64,000 nt of DNA. It comes from DAIOXA01 sp050949165. Its GTDB lineage: Bacteria; Bacillota; Proteinivoracia; UBA4975. Positions 16,916-25,702 of the stretch are shown piece by piece; within the stretch, counting starts at the first letter, position 1; each line of letters opens with the position of its first letter. The notes beneath the pieces are model-generated. The model saw only the letters and a list, made by a program, of their open reading frames with translations, searched no databases and had not been told where the DNA came from. The stretch lies in the NCBI GenBank assembly GCA_050949165.1, contig JBMNFF010000001.1, positions 1,074,506 through 1,138,505 on the forward strand, in the 5' to 3' direction. The position numbers and the translations under genes are program-made.

Positions 16916-18253
16916 CTATGCTTCCAATGTTACGGTAAAGACCGCCCCCTGGTCATTATGCACCTGGATTTCTCCCCCATGCTGCTGGACCACGGCCTGG
17001 GCGATGGAGAGGCCGATGCCATGCTTGCCGCCCAGGCCCTTGTAAAAGCGGTCAAAGATATGGGGAAGGTCCTGGTCGCTGATGCCAGGACCATCGTCGG
17101 CCACCCGGGCCACCGCCCGGCCTTGGACAAGGCGGCAGGACAGGGTGATGCGGCTGTCGGCATAGCGGATGGCATTGGCAATGAGATTGGAAAAGGCCCG
17201 GGACAGGCCCTCCTCGTCGCCCACCACCTCCACCGGCTCCGGGTCGAACTCAAAGGTGAGGGATATTCCCCCTTTCTCAGCCAAAGGGCGCAGGGTCTCG
17301 GCGCTGTTGGAGATGACCTCCCGCAGGTCCAACCGCTCCTTCTTTGCCGTGCCCAGGCTGCTGTCCATCCGGGAAAGGTAGAGCAGACCATCCACCATCT
17401 CCCTGAGTCTATCGGCTTCGTCGATGATAACACCGCTGGACTGCTGGCTGTCCAGGATGCCGTGCTGGATGCCCTCGGCATTGCTGCGAATGGCCTGGAG
17501 GGGGGTGCGCAGTTCGTGGGAGACATTCTGAAAGAAGGTCTTTTGCTCCCGATCATAGCTTTCCAGCTGCTGCGCCGCCCAGTTCATGCTCTCGGCCAAC
17601 TCTGCCAGCTCGGCATCCCGGTACTCCGGGCTGCTGGTCCGGAAATCCCCCTGCCCCAGGCGGGTGGCAAAGCGGGTCAGCTCCCGCACCGGCCGGGCGA
17701 TGACCCCGGACAGGAAGAAGGCCAGGCCCACCGCCAGCAAGCCCGCCACCGCCATGACCCAGACCAAAGTGGTGTTGATACGGTCGGCAAAGGCAGAGAT
17801 GGCTGTCATATCGAAGTAAAAGATATAATAGTAATAACTCCCGGGCTGGTTCACCGAGACAAAGTAGTAGTCCCGACCCGAGGCCCGGAGGTTCATAATC
17901 TTGTTACTGTCCAGGTTGACCTTCTCCGCCGCCAGCGCCCTGGCCAGGACGTAGACCTCTTTGAAGTTCTCCAAATAGGTCAGGCCCAGATCCGGCACCA
18001 CCAAGTCGTAGTCCCTGGTGACGATGATGAACTGCCCCGACCCCGCCGGGCCCAGGGGCAGGCCGATGGTGCTGCGCCCGGGCGTTATCCGGAGCACTTC
18101 CCCCAGTTGGGCCTGGACGCTGCTCAAGATATAATCCCGAACCAGGTAGTTAAAGGCCACCTGGATCAGGAGAAAGGTCACGGCCAGCAGGAGGAGGATG
18201 GAGATCAAGATACGGGCGCGGATGCTGATTTTTCCCCGGCTAGCCACGGCCAT
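16916..18253 (-). CDS. Membrane sensor histidine kinase
   Basis: The 445-residue protein has two membrane helices (about residues 14-33 and 164-186) flanking an extracytoplasmic sensor of about 125 residues, then a HAMP domain (RPVRELTRFATRLGQGDF). The DHp domain has H246 in VSHELRTPL as the phosphorylated residue, and the ATPase domain has NLIANAIRYA, DDGPGI and GKHGIGLSIA. It senses an outside signal and phosphorylates the partner regulator. Its ATG at 18253 overlaps the regulator's stop region by 14 bases, so the two are cotranslated. The signal is unknown; the HtrA gene upstream hints at envelope stress. Confidence 0.95.
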   Translation of the reverse strand: MAVASRGKISIRARILISILLLLAVTFLLIQVAFNYLVRDYILSSVQAQLGEVLRITPGRSTIGLPLGPAGSGQFIIVTRDYDLVVPDLGLTYLENFKEVYVLARALAAEKVNLDSNKIMNLRASGRDYYFVSVNQPGSYYYYIFYFDMTAISAFADRINTTLVWVMAVAGLLAVGLAFFLSGVIARPVRELTRFATRLGQGDFRTSSPEYRDAELAELAESMNWAAQQLESYDREQKTFFQNVSHELRTPLQAIRSNAEGIQHGILDSQQSSGVIIDEADRLREMVDGLLYLSRMDSSLGTAKKERLDLREVISNSAETLRPLAEKGGISLTFEFDPEPVEVVGDEEGLSRAFSNLIANAIRYADSRITLSCRLVQGRAVARVADDGPGISDQDLPHIFDRFYKGLGGKHGIGLSIAQAVVQQHGGEIQVHNDQGAVFTVTLEA

Positions 18254-18932
18254 CCCGCCTTTTTAAGCGAAAACCGAAACCCCACACCGTTTCCACCACA
18301 GTGTCGGTATCCTGGATCTTCTTGCGCAGGCGCCGGACGGTGTCGTCGGCGGCCCGGGTCTCCACCGGGCTGTCAAAGCCCCACACCTTGTTCAGCAGTT
18401 CTTCCCGGGATACCGCCCGCTCCTGGTGCTCCACCAGGTAAGCCAGGAGGTTGAATTCATTGGGGGTGAGGTCCAGGGGTTTGCCCTGGGCGGTGACGGT
18501 CTTGGTCCTCTGATCGATGACCAGGTCGGCGAAGGTGAGGACGTCCTGGGCGGACCTCCCGGCCTCGTAGTCGATGCGGCGGAAGATGGCCTTGACCCTC
18601 AGGACCAGGGCCATGGCAGAAAAGGGCTTGGTAAAGTAATCGTCGCTGCCCAGGTTGATGCCCGTGGCATAGTCCAGGTCGCTGTCCCGGGCAGTGAGCA
18701 TGATGATGGGAACGGTGCTGATTTTCCGCAGCTCCCGGCAGATCTCGAACCCGCTGCTGCCGGGCATCATGACGTCCAGAATAACCAGGTCCGCCGGCGC
18801 TACCCGGAATGCTTCCAAGAGCGCATCGCCGTCCTCGAAGGCAGTGACCTCATACCCCTCGCTCTCCAGAAAGGCCTTGACCACCTCGCGGATATTCTCT
18901 TCGTCATCGGCCAGGTAAATTGTCCTCGCCAT
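18240..18932 (-). CDS. OmpR/PhoB family response regulator
   Basis: The 230-residue protein has a receiver domain with acidic D9/D10, phosphoacceptor D53 in LDVMMPG and a conserved Lys in FTKPF. A winged-helix DNA-binding domain follows from about residue 130, with the recognition region ETRAADDTVRRLRKKI. It is the partner of the kinase that overlaps its 3' end. The ATG at 18932 is used because GGGGGTG precedes it; an earlier GTG at 18941 would lie inside the ribosome site. An HtrA gene ends 55 bases upstream on the same strand and may be in the same transcript or regulon. Confidence 0.95.
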   Translation of the reverse strand: MARTIYLADDEENIREVVKAFLESEGYEVTAFEDGDALLEAFRVAPADLVILDVMMPGSSGFEICRELRKISTVPIIMLTARDSDLDYATGINLGSDDYFTKPFSAMALVLRVKAIFRRIDYEAGRSAQDVLTFADLVIDQRTKTVTAQGKPLDLTPNEFNLLAYLVEHQERAVSREELLNKVWGFDSPVETRAADDTVRRLRKKIQDTDTVVETVWGFGFRLKRRDGRG

Positions 18933-18987
18933 CAGCCGCACCCCCTGCTGAAGTTCTATGACAGTCTACTTCCAGAGTATAGCAAAT

Positions 18988-20106
18988 TTACTTCCTCTCT
19001 CCCAGGGTGAGCTCCACAGTATGGGTGCCGCCATCCCGGTAGATTTCCACTTCCACGGTATCCCCCACCTTGTGCTCCTTCAGGATGCCGGTGACATCTT
19101 TCAGGGAGCGGACCTTGATTCCGGCCAGGGAGAGGATGATATCATTGGCCTTGATTCCTGCCGCCTCAGCCCCGCTGCCCTCGACCACTTCATTTACCAG
19201 CAGCCCCTGGGGCACATTATTATACAGGGCTGCCATGGGACTGATTTCCGAACAGAAAATTCCCAGAGCGGGACGGCCCCTGACATAACCGTGCTCAATC
19301 AGGTCTTCAACTATGGGCAGGACCAGGTCGATGGGGATGGCGAAGCCGATGCCCTCCACATCGGTGGCGGCGATCTTAATGGTGTTGACGCCGATGACCT
19401 TGCCCTGGGCGTTGACCAAGGCGCCGCCGCTATTGCCGGGATTGATGGCGGCATCGGTCTGGATCAGACGCTCGGCCACATTTTCCCCCGCCACCTGGCG
19501 GTTGATTCCGCTGATGACCCCTGCCGTGACGGATCCTTCCATGCCCAGGGGATTGCCGATGGCCATGGCAAAATCCCCCACCCGGACCTCTTCAGAGCTG
19601 CCAAACTCCGCCACCGGCAAGTTGTCCAGCTCGATCTTGATTACCGCCAGATCGTTCTGCTCATCGCCGCCCACATAGGTGGCCTCAGCCGACCGGCCGT
19701 CGGCCAGATAGACCTCCAGCTGGGCCTGGTTGTTATTCAGCAATGGTTTGACCACGTGGTAGTTGGTAATAATGTAACCATCCCGGGAAGCGATAATCCC
19801 CGAGCCCTTGCTGGTCTGTTCCCTGGTTTGAGGCAATCCCAAGGGACTGGAATTGGCAAGTCTGGTAGTGACGGTGATCCCCACCACCGAGGCCCCGGCT
19901 TTCTCGGCGATGTCGGCGGTGCTGAGGCCAGGAGCAGGATAGTCCACGGGGGTCAAGCTGGGTAACTCTTCCCCAACCCTTTCCAGGCTTTCCATCAACT
20001 CCTGGAATCTTGCATCATAGTCTGATTTCACCGCTGCCATTCCCAAACCACCAAAAAGTATCACAGCAATTAAACCCATGGTTAAAAATTTATTTGCTCT
20101 TGTCAA
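18988..20106 (-). CDS. HtrA/DegP-type serine protease with PDZ domain
   Basis: The 372-residue protein has an N-terminal membrane anchor (about residues 8-26), a trypsin-like domain with H117 (NYHVV), D152 (NDLAVI) and S226 (GNSGGA), and one PDZ domain from about residue 270. It degrades or refolds damaged proteins at the outer face of the membrane. The start is a TTG at 20106 following AAGGGGG at seven bases. The regulator/kinase pair lies directly downstream on the same strand, like the HtrA-CssRS layouts known in bacilli. All catalytic residues are present. Confidence 0.95.
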   Translation of the reverse strand: MTRANKFLTMGLIAVILFGGLGMAAVKSDYDARFQELMESLERVGEELPSLTPVDYPAPGLSTADIAEKAGASVVGITVTTRLANSSPLGLPQTREQTSKGSGIIASRDGYIITNYHVVKPLLNNNQAQLEVYLADGRSAEATYVGGDEQNDLAVIKIELDNLPVAEFGSSEEVRVGDFAMAIGNPLGMEGSVTAGVISGINRQVAGENVAERLIQTDAAINPGNSGGALVNAQGKVIGVNTIKIAATDVEGIGFAIPIDLVLPIVEDLIEHGYVRGRPALGIFCSEISPMAALYNNVPQGLLVNEVVEGSGAEAAGIKANDIILSLAGIKVRSLKDVTGILKEHKVGDTVEVEIYRDGGTHTVELTLGERK

Positions 20107-20225
20107 TCAGCATCCCCCTTTTTTTGATTTCTCCAGTTATAATTTACCTGGGGGGCGACTTGGAAATCACCGCAGCGGGCAAGCAAAATTGCCGCAAACC
20201 TGCGGCAGAAGCATGGGGAAGCATG

Positions 20226-20288
20226 GGGACGGTTCTTTTGCTTCCCCAACAACGCCTTGGAAGGCAAAGGAAGCAAAAGAACCGTCCC
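20226..20288. repeat. Perfect 20-bp inverted repeat, GGGACGG family
   Basis: GGGACGGTTCTTTTGCTTCC at 20226-20245 is repeated exactly, inverted, at 20269-20288 with a 23-base spacer. The pair lies between the divergent htrA and ATP-grasp genes and would form a strong cruciform or RNA hairpin. It is the clearest member of the dispersed family in this window. The ATP-grasp ribosome site begins five bases after it. Confidence 0.9.
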
Positions 20289-20304
20289 ATTTGGAGGAGT
20301 GAGC

Positions 20305-21483
20305 ATGTACAATAACAAAGCCCTGGTCATCGGGGCCAATTACTATATCGGGCTCAGCGCCATCCGCTGCCTGGGCAGCCAGGGGGTGCCGGTGGCGGCG
20401 GTGGACTATTCCCGGGAAAGAGCCTATGCCTTCAAATCCCGCTGGTGTCGGGAGCAGTTGTTGGCGCCCAACTACCGCCGGCAACCCCAGGCGTTCATCG
20501 ACTTCCTCCTGGAGTACGGGAAAAGGCAGAGCTCAAAGCCGGTACTGTTTCCCACCGCCGACGCCTATGCAGAAATCCTGGACCAAAATTATTACGCCCT
20601 CCGGGAATACTTCTTGCTGCCCAACCCCCGCCAGGGCTTCTATACTGAGCTCCTGGACAAGAACCGCCTCCATCGGCTGGGAATCCATCACGGCATGGCG
20701 ATGCCCGAATCCCTGTCGGTGCGGGATATAGACCGGGTGGAGCGGGAGATTGGCTACCCCTGCCTGCTGAAACCCGTCACCTCTCCGGATTTTGTCCGCA
20801 TCTTCCGGGTCAAGGTCTTGGTGGCCCAGACAAGAGCCCAGTTGGAAGAGGCCATCGCCCTGGCCCAGAAGCACGGCCTGGAGACAATCATCCAGCGGAT
20901 AATTCCCGGCTTCGACGATCACATGCACACTTACGACGCCTATGTCGACGGGAAGGGAAATGTTACCCACTGGACCACCTGCCAGAAAAAGCGCCAGTAT
21001 CCCATCAATTTCGGGGCTTCGGTATTTACCCAGCAAAAGCACGTCCCCGAGCTGCACCGGCTGGGTTCAGAATTCTTCCGGCGCATCGGCTACCGGGGCT
21101 TTGGCGAAATCGAGTTCAAGTACGATGCAGACAGGAATAAGTACTATATGATTGAAGTCAATGTCCGCCTCAGCAACCTCAACGCCCTCCTGCACCGGGC
21201 CGGCCTCAACTTCCCCTATATCATGTACCGGGACCTCATCGGCGACTCCCTGGCTCCTGAGGCCATCACCTGGGATACCGGCCTCCACTTCTGGTCGGCC
21301 CTGGAGGATGCCTTCGCCCTCCGGGATTACCTGCGCCAGGGCCAGCTCACTCCCGGGCAGGTTGCCAGGTCCCTGCTCAGCAAAAAGGTCCCTTCAATCT
21401 GGGACTGGCGGGACCCCCTGCCGGGCCTGAGCTACGGCGGCCAGCTACTGGGCAAGGTTGGTAGAAAAATATTTCGCCGCTGA
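20305..21483 (+). CDS. ATP-grasp carboxylate-amine ligase family protein
   Basis: The 392-residue protein begins with a nucleotide-like N-terminal domain (ALVIGANYYIGLSAIRCLG). An ATP-grasp fold follows with YPCLLKPVTSPDF, IIQRIIPG and the metal-binding GFGEIEFKYD...IEVNVRLS set. Such enzymes join a carboxylate to an amine through an acyl phosphate. D-aspartate ligases and peptide-ligating enzymes lie in this superfamily. GGAGGAG precedes the ATG at 20305. A three-gene ABC exporter follows 95 bases later on the same strand, so the product might be exported, but the substrate is unknown. Confidence 0.8.
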   Translation: MYNNKALVIGANYYIGLSAIRCLGSQGVPVAAVDYSRERAYAFKSRWCREQLLAPNYRRQPQAFIDFLLEYGKRQSSKPVLFPTADAYAEILDQNYYALREYFLLPNPRQGFYTELLDKNRLHRLGIHHGMAMPESLSVRDIDRVEREIGYPCLLKPVTSPDFVRIFRVKVLVAQTRAQLEEAIALAQKHGLETIIQRIIPGFDDHMHTYDAYVDGKGNVTHWTTCQKKRQYPINFGASVFTQQKHVPELHRLGSEFFRRIGYRGFGEIEFKYDADRNKYYMIEVNVRLSNLNALLHRAGLNFPYIMYRDLIGDSLAPEAITWDTGLHFWSALEDAFALRDYLRQGQLTPGQVARSLLSKKVPSIWDWRDPLPGLSYGGQLLGKVGRKIFRR

Positions 21484-21578
21484 AAATCACCCACTGAGAA
21501 CCGTCCCCCGTGGACTTACCACTGGTAAAGAAGTATAATTTCAATCTAGCCCAGAGCGTGTTGAAAGCGGGTGATACG

Positions 21579-22553
21579 GTGATAAAACTGGAGGGAATCA
21601 ACAAGACCTTTCGGGTTGCCAAGCGCCAGTCCGGATTTGGCCGGGCGGTAAAGGCGCTCTTCTCCCGGGAATATGAGACAATCCATGCCCTCAGCGATGT
21701 CAGCTTCTCCATCAAGGACGGAGAAATGGTGGGGTACATAGGCCCCAACGGCGCCGGCAAGAGCACCACTATCAAGATTATGTGCGGCATCCTCACCCCC
21801 GACAGCGGCAGATGTGAAATCGACGGGCGCACCCCCTGGCGGAACAGAATCGCCCATGTCCGCAACATCGGAGTGGTCTTTGGCCAGCGCAGTCAGCTAT
21901 GGTGGGATGTCCCGGTCTGCGACAGTTTTGATCTCATCAAGGATATCTACAAGGTGGAGACAAGGCAGTATCGGCGCATCCTGGATGAGCTGATCAGCCT
22001 CCTGGACCTGGCCGAGATTCTCAAGACGCCCACCCGCAACCTCAGCCTCGGCCAACGCATGCGCTGCGAACTGGCCGCCTCCTTGCTCCACAGCCCCAGA
22101 ATCCTCTTTTTGGACGAGCCCACCATCGGCCTGGATGCCGTATCCAAGCTGGCGGTGCGTCAATTCATCAGGGAACTCAACGCCAGGCAGGGAACCACCG
22201 TTATCCTGACCACCCATGACATGCAGGATATCGAGGCCTTGACCGAGCGCATTCTCCTCATCGGCAAGGGGAGAATCCTCCTGGACGGCAGCTTGGACGA
22301 GCTTAAGAAGCGCTGGTCAGGACGCAAAACCATAGTCTTCGAGTATAAAGGCCTGACCCCAGCTACCTGTGAAGGTATGACCACGGTGGAGGATCGCCCA
22401 GGACGGCTGGTAATCGAGCTGGAGCCCGACCTTTGCCCGGTATCCGGGGCCATCGCCCATATTTCCGCCCAGGTGGATATCACCGATATTTCGGTTTCCG
22501 GCATCAGCGCCGAAGAGATGGTGGCGGGCCTGTACCAGGAGTACCGCATATGA
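21579..22553 (+). CDS. ABC transporter ATP-binding protein (COG4586-like)
   Basis: The 324-residue ATPase has Walker A GPNGAGKST, a Q-loop region, the signature NLSLGQRMR and Walker B ILFLDEP with the switch THD. The roughly 30-residue stretch before Walker A (TFRVAKRQSGFGRAVKALFSREYETIHA) is typical of ATPases that work with paired ABC-2 permeases. I prefer the GTG at 21579, which gives the normal N terminus MIKLEGINKTF; an earlier GTG at 21510 would add an unusual extension. The next gene overlaps it by ATGA. The cargo is unknown. Confidence 0.9.
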   Translation: MIKLEGINKTFRVAKRQSGFGRAVKALFSREYETIHALSDVSFSIKDGEMVGYIGPNGAGKSTTIKIMCGILTPDSGRCEIDGRTPWRNRIAHVRNIGVVFGQRSQLWWDVPVCDSFDLIKDIYKVETRQYRRILDELISLLDLAEILKTPTRNLSLGQRMRCELAASLLHSPRILFLDEPTIGLDAVSKLAVRQFIRELNARQGTTVILTTHDMQDIEALTERILLIGKGRILLDGSLDELKKRWSGRKTIVFEYKGLTPATCEGMTTVEDRPGRLVIELEPDLCPVSGAIAHISAQVDITDISVSGISAEEMVAGLYQEYRI

Positions 22554-23353
22554 AAGCATACTTGGCACTTTTCCGCATCCGCTTTATCAACAGCCTTCAA
22601 TACCGGGCCGCCGCCCTGGCCGGCATGGCCACCCAGTTTGCCTGGGGCTTCATGGAAATCCTGGCCTTCTCGGCTTTTTACCGGGCCAATCCCGCCGCCT
22701 TCCCCATGGAATTTTCCCACACCGTCTCGTACATCTGGATGCAGCAGGCCTTCCTGGCCCTGTTCATGGTCTGGTTCTATGAAAACGAAATCTTTGCTTC
22801 AATTACCAGCGGCGGCATCGCCTATGAACTGGCCCGCCCGGCAGACCTGTACACCCGCTGGTTTTGTCAAGCGGCGGCCAACCGGCTGGCCAAGGCGGTA
22901 CTGCGCTTTCTGCCCATCCTGATGGTCGCCCTGCTGCTGCCCCAGCCCTTTCGCCTGTCCCCTCCGCCCAATGCCGGTCAATTCGCCCTCTTTCTGATCT
23001 CTGCCGCCCTCAGCCTGGGCGTGGTGGTGGCCTTTACCATGCTGGTCTACATATCCGCCTTTTATACCCTCTCCGCCACCGGCCAGCGCGTTATCTCGGC
23101 GGTGCTGGCAGATTTCCTGGCCGGGGCAATCATCCCCCTGCCCTTTTTCCCCGAGCCCTTCAGGAGCATCGCCGAACTGCTGCCCTTTGCTGCCATGCAA
23201 AACATGCCCCTGCGCATCTACAGCGGCAATATCGCTGGCAGCGCCGCCGGATGGGGCATCGGCCTGCAGGTGCTCTGGCTGGTGGCCCTGATCGGCATCG
23301 GCAAGGGAATGATGAACAAGGCTCTGGGCAAAGTCGTGGTACAGGGGGGCTAA
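22550..23353 (+). CDS. ABC-2 family permease, first subunit (COG4587-like)
   Basis: The 267-residue membrane protein has about six helices and the pattern of the first permease in the three-gene exporters built around COG4586 ATPases. It starts MKAYLALFRIRFINSLQYR. The ATG overlaps the ATPase stop codon (ATGA), so the frame starts at 22550 and not at any of the upstream codons. The second permease gene begins one base after its stop. No extracytoplasmic domain of size is present. The exported compound cannot be read from the sequence. Confidence 0.88.
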   Translation: MKAYLALFRIRFINSLQYRAAALAGMATQFAWGFMEILAFSAFYRANPAAFPMEFSHTVSYIWMQQAFLALFMVWFYENEIFASITSGGIAYELARPADLYTRWFCQAAANRLAKAVLRFLPILMVALLLPQPFRLSPPPNAGQFALFLISAALSLGVVVAFTMLVYISAFYTLSATGQRVISAVLADFLAGAIIPLPFFPEPFRSIAELLPFAAMQNMPLRIYSGNIAGSAAGWGIGLQVLWLVALIGIGKGMMNKALGKVVVQGG

Positions 23354-23354
23354 C

Positions 23355-24131
23355 ATGAGGCTGTATTTGAAGTTTGTCGCCATGCACATACAGAGTCAGA
23401 TGCAGTACAAGGCTTCTTTCTTCCTCACGGCCCTGGGCCAGTTCCTGGTCTCCTTTACCGCCCTCCTGGGAATTTGGTTTATGTTTATCCGGTTCAACGA
23501 AGTGGAAGGCTTTAGCTTTCCCGAAGTGCTGCTATGCTCTGCCACCACCCTGATGGCCTTTTCCCTGGCGGAATGCTTTGGCCGCGGCTTTGACCGCTTC
23601 CCCCGGATTATCAGCAATGGCGAGCTGGACAGGATGCTGGTGCGTCCCTGGCCGGTGGTGCCCCAAGTGCTGGCGGCAGAAATTGACTTTTCCCGCCTGG
23701 GCCGCCTAATCCAGGCCGTCCTGGTCTTCAGCTACGCAATCCCCGCCAGCCAGATTCACTGGACCATTGCCAAGATCATCACTCTCATCCTGATGATTCT
23801 CTGCGGCAGCATCGTCTTTTTCTGCCTCTTCCTGATCTACGCCGCCTTTTCTTTCTTCACCATTGAAGGCCTGGAATTCATGAATGTCCTCACCGATGGC
23901 GGCCGCGAGTTCGGACGCTATCCCTATTCGGTGTACGGCAATGATGTGCTGCGCTTCCTGACCTACGTCGTCCCCCTGGCCCTGTTTCAGTACTACCCCC
24001 TCCTCTACCTTCTGGACAGAAAAGACAGTATCCTCTACATGCTGGCGCCCCTGCTGGCCCTTCCCTTTGCCATCCCTGCCTACGCCTTCTGGCGCTACGG
24101 GCTCAGCAGGTATAAATCCACGGGTTCATAA
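23355..24131 (+). CDS. ABC-2 family permease, second subunit (COG3694-like)
   Basis: The 258-residue permease has about six helices and the marker segments GRGFDRFPRIISNGELDRMLVRP (seen in part) and GGREFGRYP, typical of the second subunit of these exporters. It completes the trio with the ATPase and first permease. Its ATG at 23355 follows GGGGGGCTAAC. Its 3' end overlaps, on the opposite strand, the last codons of an Rhs relic, so an ancient rearrangement joined the two. The exporter could move a cell-surface compound or drug. Confidence 0.88.
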   Translation: MRLYLKFVAMHIQSQMQYKASFFLTALGQFLVSFTALLGIWFMFIRFNEVEGFSFPEVLLCSATTLMAFSLAECFGRGFDRFPRIISNGELDRMLVRPWPVVPQVLAAEIDFSRLGRLIQAVLVFSYAIPASQIHWTIAKIITLILMILCGSIVFFCLFLIYAAFSFFTIEGLEFMNVLTDGGREFGRYPYSVYGNDVLRFLTYVVPLALFQYYPLLYLLDRKDSILYMLAPLLALPFAIPAYAFWRYGLSRYKSTGS

Positions 24132-24304
24132 AAGCGGTTGCCCCGTGCATCGTAAGATATGGTGGTGATGTCTTCCTCTTCTTGAACCTGTATCTGACGA
24201 TCCAACTCATCATAGGTGTAGCTTACCACCGTCCCGTCGGGGTAGCATGAATACAAAGAAAACCCGGTTACCGTTTTACTTAGTAGCCGGGTATAAGTTT
24301 TGTC
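24095..24304 (-). pseudogene. Fragment of an Rhs/YD-repeat protein
   Basis: Translating the minus strand between in-frame stops gives about 69 codons with a clear YD-repeat core: YPDGTVVSYTYDELDRQI, then ISYDARGNRFY. Rhs proteins are large secreted repeat proteins carrying C-terminal toxins. Only this piece is left, without start codon or the rest of the repeats. It overlaps the end of the ABC permease gene on the other strand. An Imm11-like relic lies just upstream on the same strand. The identification rests on pattern and is strong for the repeat family. Confidence 0.75.
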
Positions 24305-24350
24305 TTAAAAGATATTTTTGCATCAGCCAGAGAATGCGCAACCTGCGGTT

Positions 24351-24509
24351 CTAAACTAGCTCTACTGCCTTAAATGAATAGCCGGTAAACCTATTCTTTT
24401 CGAAAACATCTTTAAACTGCTCGGACACAAAAAACCTTTGCTTATAATCTTTCAAACGAATAATATCAAACCCTAGAAGTTTTTCCTTCTGCAATACATA
24501 TTTGATATT
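24351..24509 (-). pseudogene. Fragment resembling the C terminus of Imm11/DUF1629 immunity proteins
   Basis: The minus strand is open for 52 codons and ends KAVELV. The segment GFDIIRLKDYKQRFFVSEQF, followed by KDVFEKNRFTGYSFK, resembles the C-terminal end of the Imm11 (DUF1629) family of immunity proteins, where a Ser-Glu-x-Phe and a TG-x-x-F occur. There is a stop directly upstream and no start codon. It sits 47 bases from the Rhs fragment, which fits a decayed toxin-immunity array. The surrounding DNA is AT-rich. Assignment is by eye only. Confidence 0.5.
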
Positions 24510-24554
24510 TTACAGATGTTAAGCTGGTAGGACCTGCTGATGGCCAAACAGATT

Positions 24555-24578
24555 GAGGGAGCTTGTGTAAGCTCCCTC
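24555..24578 (-). terminator. Terminator hairpin of the GlmL-like operon
   Basis: A 10-bp stem (GAGGGAGCTT / AAGCTCCCTC) with a four-base loop lies six bases past the stop codon at 24584. T-rich stretches occur on both sides, so it may work in both directions. Confidence 0.65.
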
Positions 24579-24583
24579 GTTTC

Positions 24584-25702
24584 TTATTCCGCTAATATCT
24601 CTACATTGGCCCGGGGCACGGTGACCCGCTGGCCGGTATCCAGGGTGACCTCCAGGACCCGGACCTTGGCCTCGCTCTCGATTTTCTGCAACTGCACCGG
24701 GAGGGCGCTGACCGCCCCCAGGCGGCCAAACCAGGGGGTGCGGATTACCCGGACCCGGGTCCCTATTTCCAGCCCGGTGGCGGCGGCCTCTGCCTGGACC
24801 GCTGCTCCGCCGGGCCGCGCCACCACCACTTCGGGACGCAGTACCCCGGCCCGAATCTGGGTGGTCCCGTTGATGGAGGCCGTCTCGCCTGCCAGCTTCT
24901 GGAAAAGAGCGAAGGTCTTCTCGGCCATGGGTATTTTGCCGAAGCCCTCGGTGACCACCAGGGAAAGGGGAATGTCCTCGTGGCCGGTGATGGCCACCCC
25001 GATTTCATAGCCCAGGTATTCATGGAGGTCCCGGTCCAGGACGCCGCCGCTGACCAGACCCACCACGCCAACTTCGCCGGCCCGCTGCAGGGCGTCGGCG
25101 GTGACCAGGGCTCCGCCTACCAAGATGCGGCCCCGATCCCCGTCCAGGATCTGCCGGGCAGTGAGGGTATCGGTGGGCTTTTTCACCGCAATGCGCAGCG
25201 TGCCGCAGCCTTCACCGCCGATGCCGAAGATGCCCTGAATCAGGGCGGCGGGGGTCTCCACCACCACCCCTTCCCTGGGCAGGACCTCGGTGACGGTGCC
25301 GGAGATATACGCCTTCACTGCCACCGGCGCCGCCGGTTCCCGAATGGTGACCTGGCCGGTTACGGAGGATATGTGCTCAATGGTTCCCGTGGCCGGGGAC
25401 TGGCACTGCCCCCGAAAAAGGCCGAAGAAAGCAGAATAACGGGCGATTACCTCCCCTTCCCGGACGCTGTCTCCTACGGACTTGACCATGACCTCATCAA
25501 TTTCCGAGGGCTCTATATTCAGCTGGTTGGAGACCGCCACCAAGTGGGGGCGGCCGGGAATAAAGGCCTGGGCCACAATTGTTTCCGGCTCTACCCTCAT
25601 GCCCCGCTCGACCAATACCTCCCCCTTCAGGGGCAGGCGCCTGGCCTTGCGGATAATGGTTCCCTCACTGACTGTCAAGCCTGGCAAATACGCGTCGCTC
25701 AT
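24584..25702 (-). CDS. Uncharacterised KOW-motif protein of the GlmL-like operon
   Basis: The 372-residue soluble protein has beta-rich segments in its first half (EGTIIRKARRLPLKGEVLV; CQSPATGTIEHIS), a central Gly-rich region and a C-terminal KOW-like module (TRVRVIRTPWFGRLGAV...VTVPRANVEIL). KOW modules bind RNA or protein in transcription and ribosome factors. I do not know a role for this family. The ATG overlaps the stop codon of the GlmL-like gene (ATGA), so the two are translationally coupled and probably act together. It is the last gene of a seven-gene operon. Confidence 0.8.
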   Translation of the reverse strand: MSDAYLPGLTVSEGTIIRKARRLPLKGEVLVERGMRVEPETIVAQAFIPGRPHLVAVSNQLNIEPSEIDEVMVKSVGDSVREGEVIARYSAFFGLFRGQCQSPATGTIEHISSVTGQVTIREPAAPVAVKAYISGTVTEVLPREGVVVETPAALIQGIFGIGGEGCGTLRIAVKKPTDTLTARQILDGDRGRILVGGALVTADALQRAGEVGVVGLVSGGVLDRDLHEYLGYEIGVAITGHEDIPLSLVVTEGFGKIPMAEKTFALFQKLAGETASINGTTQIRAGVLRPEVVVARPGGAAVQAEAAATGLEIGTRVRVIRTPWFGRLGAVSALPVQLQKIESEAKVRVLEVTLDTGQRVTVPRANVEILAE

